From: Neocallimastix lanati (nom. inval.)
Lineage: Eukaryota; Neocallimastigomycota; Neocallimastigomycetes; Neocallimastigales; Neocallimastigaceae
NCBI GenBank assembly: GCA_016946835.1
Contig: JACVTC010000050.1
Coordinates: 627,501-660,000, forward strand
DNA length: 32,500 nt
Reading direction: 5' to 3'
Below are positions 30,052-32,500 of the stretch, piece by piece. How positions within the stretch are numbered: the stretch's first letter is position 1; every line of letters begins with the position of its first letter. Made by a program: the position numbers and the translations under genes. The notes beneath the pieces were generated by a model. The model saw only the letters and a list, made by a program, of their open reading frames with translations. It was not told where the DNA came from and did not search any database.

Positions 30052-30724
30052 TACAAATTCATTTTTATTTAATTTTGGAATTGCAAGTAATAATTCCGAG
30101 GCATCTTCATTTTGAAAAAGACTAAATTTACAAAAACTTAAAGAATCAACAATCATTGAAGAACATACTTTAACGGTTTTAGCATTTTCTTTTTTAAATG
30201 TACCATAATCCCATCCTAATAGTATATTATCTCTTCCTTGACTTTGAATTAATTTATTTGAAAAATAGATAAAAAATATTATATATATATATATTTTTTT
30301 TTTAATATTAATAAAATTCATAACTTAAAATATTAGAAAATTATAAAAAATGTCACCTTAAAATAATTTCTTTATTATAAATATATTGGATTGATAATAC
30401 TGCCTCATTATGTGCCTTCCATTTTACTATTTGTTTTTTAGATTTTAAATCCCATAATATTATTTCACCATTTACATCACTGTTAATATTTCAAATTAAA
30501 CCAAATTTATTAAAATTTTCAAAATCCATTAAAAACTTTGATTTTCATATACATTAATATATATAATAAAACTAAATATTATAATATTTTAATTTAAATA
30601 AAATAATGAATGTATTTATGATAAAATACCCTGATATAATTATATCTTTTAAAATTTTAACAGTATTAATAACAGAATTATGTCCTCTAAAAATATAAAT
30701 TGGATCTGGAGGTAATCTTGACAT
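28778..30724 (-). CDS. ASA1: ASA1/GNB1L-type WD40 protein (8 exons, 327 aa)
   Basis: Exons in transcript order: 30724-30630, 30479-30357, 30241-30055, 29890-29815, 29593-29456, 29347-29262, 29149-29043, 28949-28778; all phases join. It is a single beta-propeller. The N-terminus PPDPIYIFRGHNSVINTVK is the family hallmark. Repeats follow: GDVNGEIILWDLKSKK with KWKAHNEAVLSI (32-60), SQGRDNILLGWDY (72-85), GMCMCIKII and SGYEYGNVIMWDLENKS (160-195), SVSADNIIAHFELN (220-235), FATAGWDSKIRIFHAKKLIP (260-285) and ISCSKDGCLSLWK at the end. Asa1 is a subunit of the fungal ASTRA complex and human GNB1L acts with the TTT chaperone; both help assemble PI3K-like kinases such as Tra1/TRRAP, TOR and ATM. The length equals what I recall for human GNB1L. 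The donor of exon 6 (GTTAAA) is unusual, and the donor of exon 3 is followed by a 41-T run. Confidence 0.88.
30009..30049. repeat. 41-bp poly(A) run abutting the ASA1 exon 3 splice donor
   Basis: On the transcribed strand the donor GTAAG is followed at once by about 41 T. The run occupies a quarter of intron 3. Confidence 0.9.
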
Positions 30725-31214
30725 GATTATTAAAGATACTTTTTCTTTTTTTATATTTACTATTATTAAAGACAATTAAAAAGTTAAAATAAAAAATAAA
30801 AATAAAAATAAAAAAAAAAAAAGGAAGAAGGAAAAAAAATTACAAAAAGAAATATTAATTATATATGTAGAAAGAAATTTTAATCCGAAACTCTGATATA
30901 CATAAAAAAATATAAAACTATATATATATATATTTTTAGACTAGAAAGAGAATAGACTTCCATTGCTTTATTAAATATTTATTAAAATAACATATTAATA
31001 TATTGTATACATTTAAGATACATTTAAGTGTAACAATATATTATAAATAAATATTATGATAAAAAATGTATCAAATAAAAAATATTAAAAATAAAATTTA
31101 ATAAAAAATAAAGTTAATGTAATGAAACGAAAGTAGAGAGAAAATTTAAAAGTTTTATGATATTATGATACGAATAATGATCATATATACCAAAAATATT
31201 TGATAATACAAAAT
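30725..31214. other. Upstream region of ASA1
   Basis: This AT-rich DNA between the ASA1 start (minus strand) and the LINE remnant should hold the ASA1 promoter. Apart from A-rich tracts near 30790-30840 and a small direct repeat ACATTTAAG at about 31009-31030, nothing stands out. Confidence 0.5.
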
Positions 31215-31402
31215 AAATAAATAACGTCCGTAAAGTAGATTGTGTGGAGACCTCTATACTCTCCCTCAAACCAAGAGAAATATTATCTTTTTTTTTATCT
31301 TCCGATGTTTACCACCCACTAATGAGCGAATATTGTCCCTGCTGGACTGTCATACTAAGGACATACAAAGTATTCAGAGTTGGCGCTTTGATATACATAT
31401 TA

Positions 31403-31696
31403 TTACTGAGAATTTTCTAGTACATTTTTTCTTCGATTCCTAACTTCTTTTGATGCAAAGCCAGTATAACCTAACCCAATGTGATATACACTAGCTTTTT
31501 TATTAGTATAAAGGAAAACTAACATGTTATTGTAAAGGAAGTAAAAGGAGAAACATTCATTACCGAAAAACTTATTATTGAGAGTTTCCTGAAGGCATAT
31601 ACAAGCAGGTTTTGAAAATTGAATTAAAGTAAACAATCTCATCCTTTTTTTTTCTATATTCCAACCATTGATGTTCCAGCTAGCAGGAAAAATGAG
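31403..31696 (-). pseudogene. LINE endonuclease (EEP/AP-endonuclease-like) N-terminal fragment
   Basis: After an in-frame TAG the frame reads LIFPASWNINGWNIEKKR and then FSKPACICLQETL. The WNxNGW start and the KPxIICLQET block, with its metal-binding Glu, are the two N-terminal signatures of the endonuclease that nicks target DNA for LINE reverse transcription. Residues VFLYTNKKAS and IGLGYTGFAS continue a plausible domain, and the frame ends in TAA at 31405-31403. The later catalytic His and Asp motifs are not found downstream. It is therefore a fragment of about a third of the domain, not a working enzyme. Confidence 0.75.
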
Positions 31697-31841
31697 CTAA
31701 AAGAAAAGTGACTAGAGAAAAAATCTTAGTAAATAGGATTGTAAAGAGCATCTAAAGGTTTGAAATTATTTTTAAATTTTTTTTTTTTCTATTGATATTT
31801 ACTGAATTTTTGGGATATAAAGAATTTAACAAACAACATTT

Positions 31842-32042
31842 CTAATCAATTTTTGATGTAATAGGGAGTATTTCAATATTTTTACGGATAAAACTAAATA
31901 GTGAATGTTGATTAGGAGCATTAACTATAATAACAAAATAGGAGCCATGAAATGATGGATATTTTTTAATAATAAAAAAAAGAAGGTCAAATTGAGATTT
32001 AGAGTTTAAATTTATTACATTGTATAGTCGCTTTGAGATCAT
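31842..32042 (-). pseudogene. Protein-like fragment upstream of the LINE endonuclease
   Basis: This 66-codon frame includes FHGSYFVIIVNAPNQHSLFS and RKNIEILPITSKID and closes with TAG. It lies about 145 bp upstream of the endonuclease fragment on the same strand, with a low-complexity gap between them. It is probably part of the same element (an upstream ORF or the N-terminal extension). I cannot name a domain. Confidence 0.45.
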
Positions 32043-32500
32043 ATAATAATTTTTTTAAATATTATTAAAGTAGCATGGACCATCAATTGTTTCAAATTAG
32101 TGATAGTTGATTAATTAATCATCTATATACACTAAAAATAATTGATAACAAGTTGATAAAAAGTTGTTATTTAAATGTTAAAGATAACAAATAAAAGAAA
32201 CAAAAATATTCATCTGTTTTAGTAAGGTAATTAGATAAAATAAATGTCAAAAATAATATAAAATAGAATAGTGTAAAAAAAAAAAATTTTAAAAGACGAA
32301 AAAAGAGAAGAAAAAATAATATATAACTAAGTACTTTGAAATAATTAAACTAACTATTAATAAAATGCTCATTTATGGTACACAACCAAGAACGTAGTCC
32401 CCTCAAAGAACGAGATCTATACATTGGGGAAATTGTACCCTTTGAACGATACTTGGATTTTTACTATCACCTCTGGTTTCACAGAATTAAAGATTAAAGA

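Larger units (their letters stand above)
31215..32500 (-). mobile_element. Decayed non-LTR retrotransposon (LINE), continuing past the window edge
   Basis: Base composition changes abruptly at about 31215: codon-like, G+C-richer sequence runs to 32500 and out of the window. On the minus strand two protein-like pieces appear, 32042-31842 and 31696-31403, the second being the start of a LINE-type endonuclease. The reading frames are interrupted by stops and short AT-rich stretches. No reverse-transcriptase motif such as YADD is visible, so that part is missing or lost. A further piece at 32500-32420 (VKIQVSFKGYNFPNV) may belong to an upstream ORF. The copy is dead. Confidence 0.65.

Noticed and set aside
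31240-31443. Plus-strand 67-codon frame ending FLVHFFFDS
   Set aside because: It overlaps the minus-strand LINE remnant and has no recognisable motif. It is probably an antisense frame of the mobile-element sequence, though this stretch is poorly explained on either strand.

Overview
This is a eukaryotic window, extremely A+T-rich (intergenic DNA and introns are almost only A and T), with long homopolymer runs, ATT and TTTA microsatellites, Asn/Lys/Ser-rich protein segments and many short GT..AG introns. All five intact genes stop at TAA, and no internal TAA or TAG had to be read through, so the standard code fits. One gene is a flagellum-associated protein (CFAP92 type) and another a fungal-style Asa1 WD40 protein. 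A flagellated, extremely AT-rich, intron-bearing, gene-sparse genome points to an anaerobic gut fungus (Neocallimastigomycota). That placement is inference.

Layout: 1-4679 is AT-rich DNA without a recognisable gene. 4680-5731 (+) is a 3-exon gene of unknown function with an Asn-rich C-terminus. 5732-9231 is non-coding and carries a 139-bp tandem duplication. 9232-15483 (-) is a 19-exon VPS41 gene (HOPS tethering complex). 15484-17206 is the shared upstream region of VPS41 and the divergent UBC9. 17207-19196 (+) is a 9-exon UBC9 gene (SUMO E2). 19197-22638 is a graveyard of small pieces: a broken ALYREF/Yra1-type mRNA-export adaptor fragment, a tRNA-related SINE-like insertion with poly(A) tail and target-site duplication, a small GC-richer island and an in-frame 33-bp repeat. 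22639-28161 (+) is a 17-exon CFAP92-type gene. It is tail-to-tail with 28778-30724 (-), an 8-exon ASA1/GNB1L WD40 gene. From about 31215 to the window end the DNA is visibly richer in G+C and holds a decayed LINE (minus strand) with an apurinic-like endonuclease fragment.

The genes do not form one pathway: they serve vacuolar fusion (VPS41), sumoylation (UBC9), the zoospore flagellum (CFAP92) and PI3K-like kinase assembly (ASA1). Gene models were built by hand: exon phases were checked and each total coding length divides by three (VPS41 1179 aa, UBC9 159 aa, CFAP92 1092 aa, ASA1 327 aa, unknown gene 279 aa). The most notable points are the SINE-like element, the VPS41 RING finger split by a 131-residue insertion, the CFAP92 gene and the LINE fragment.
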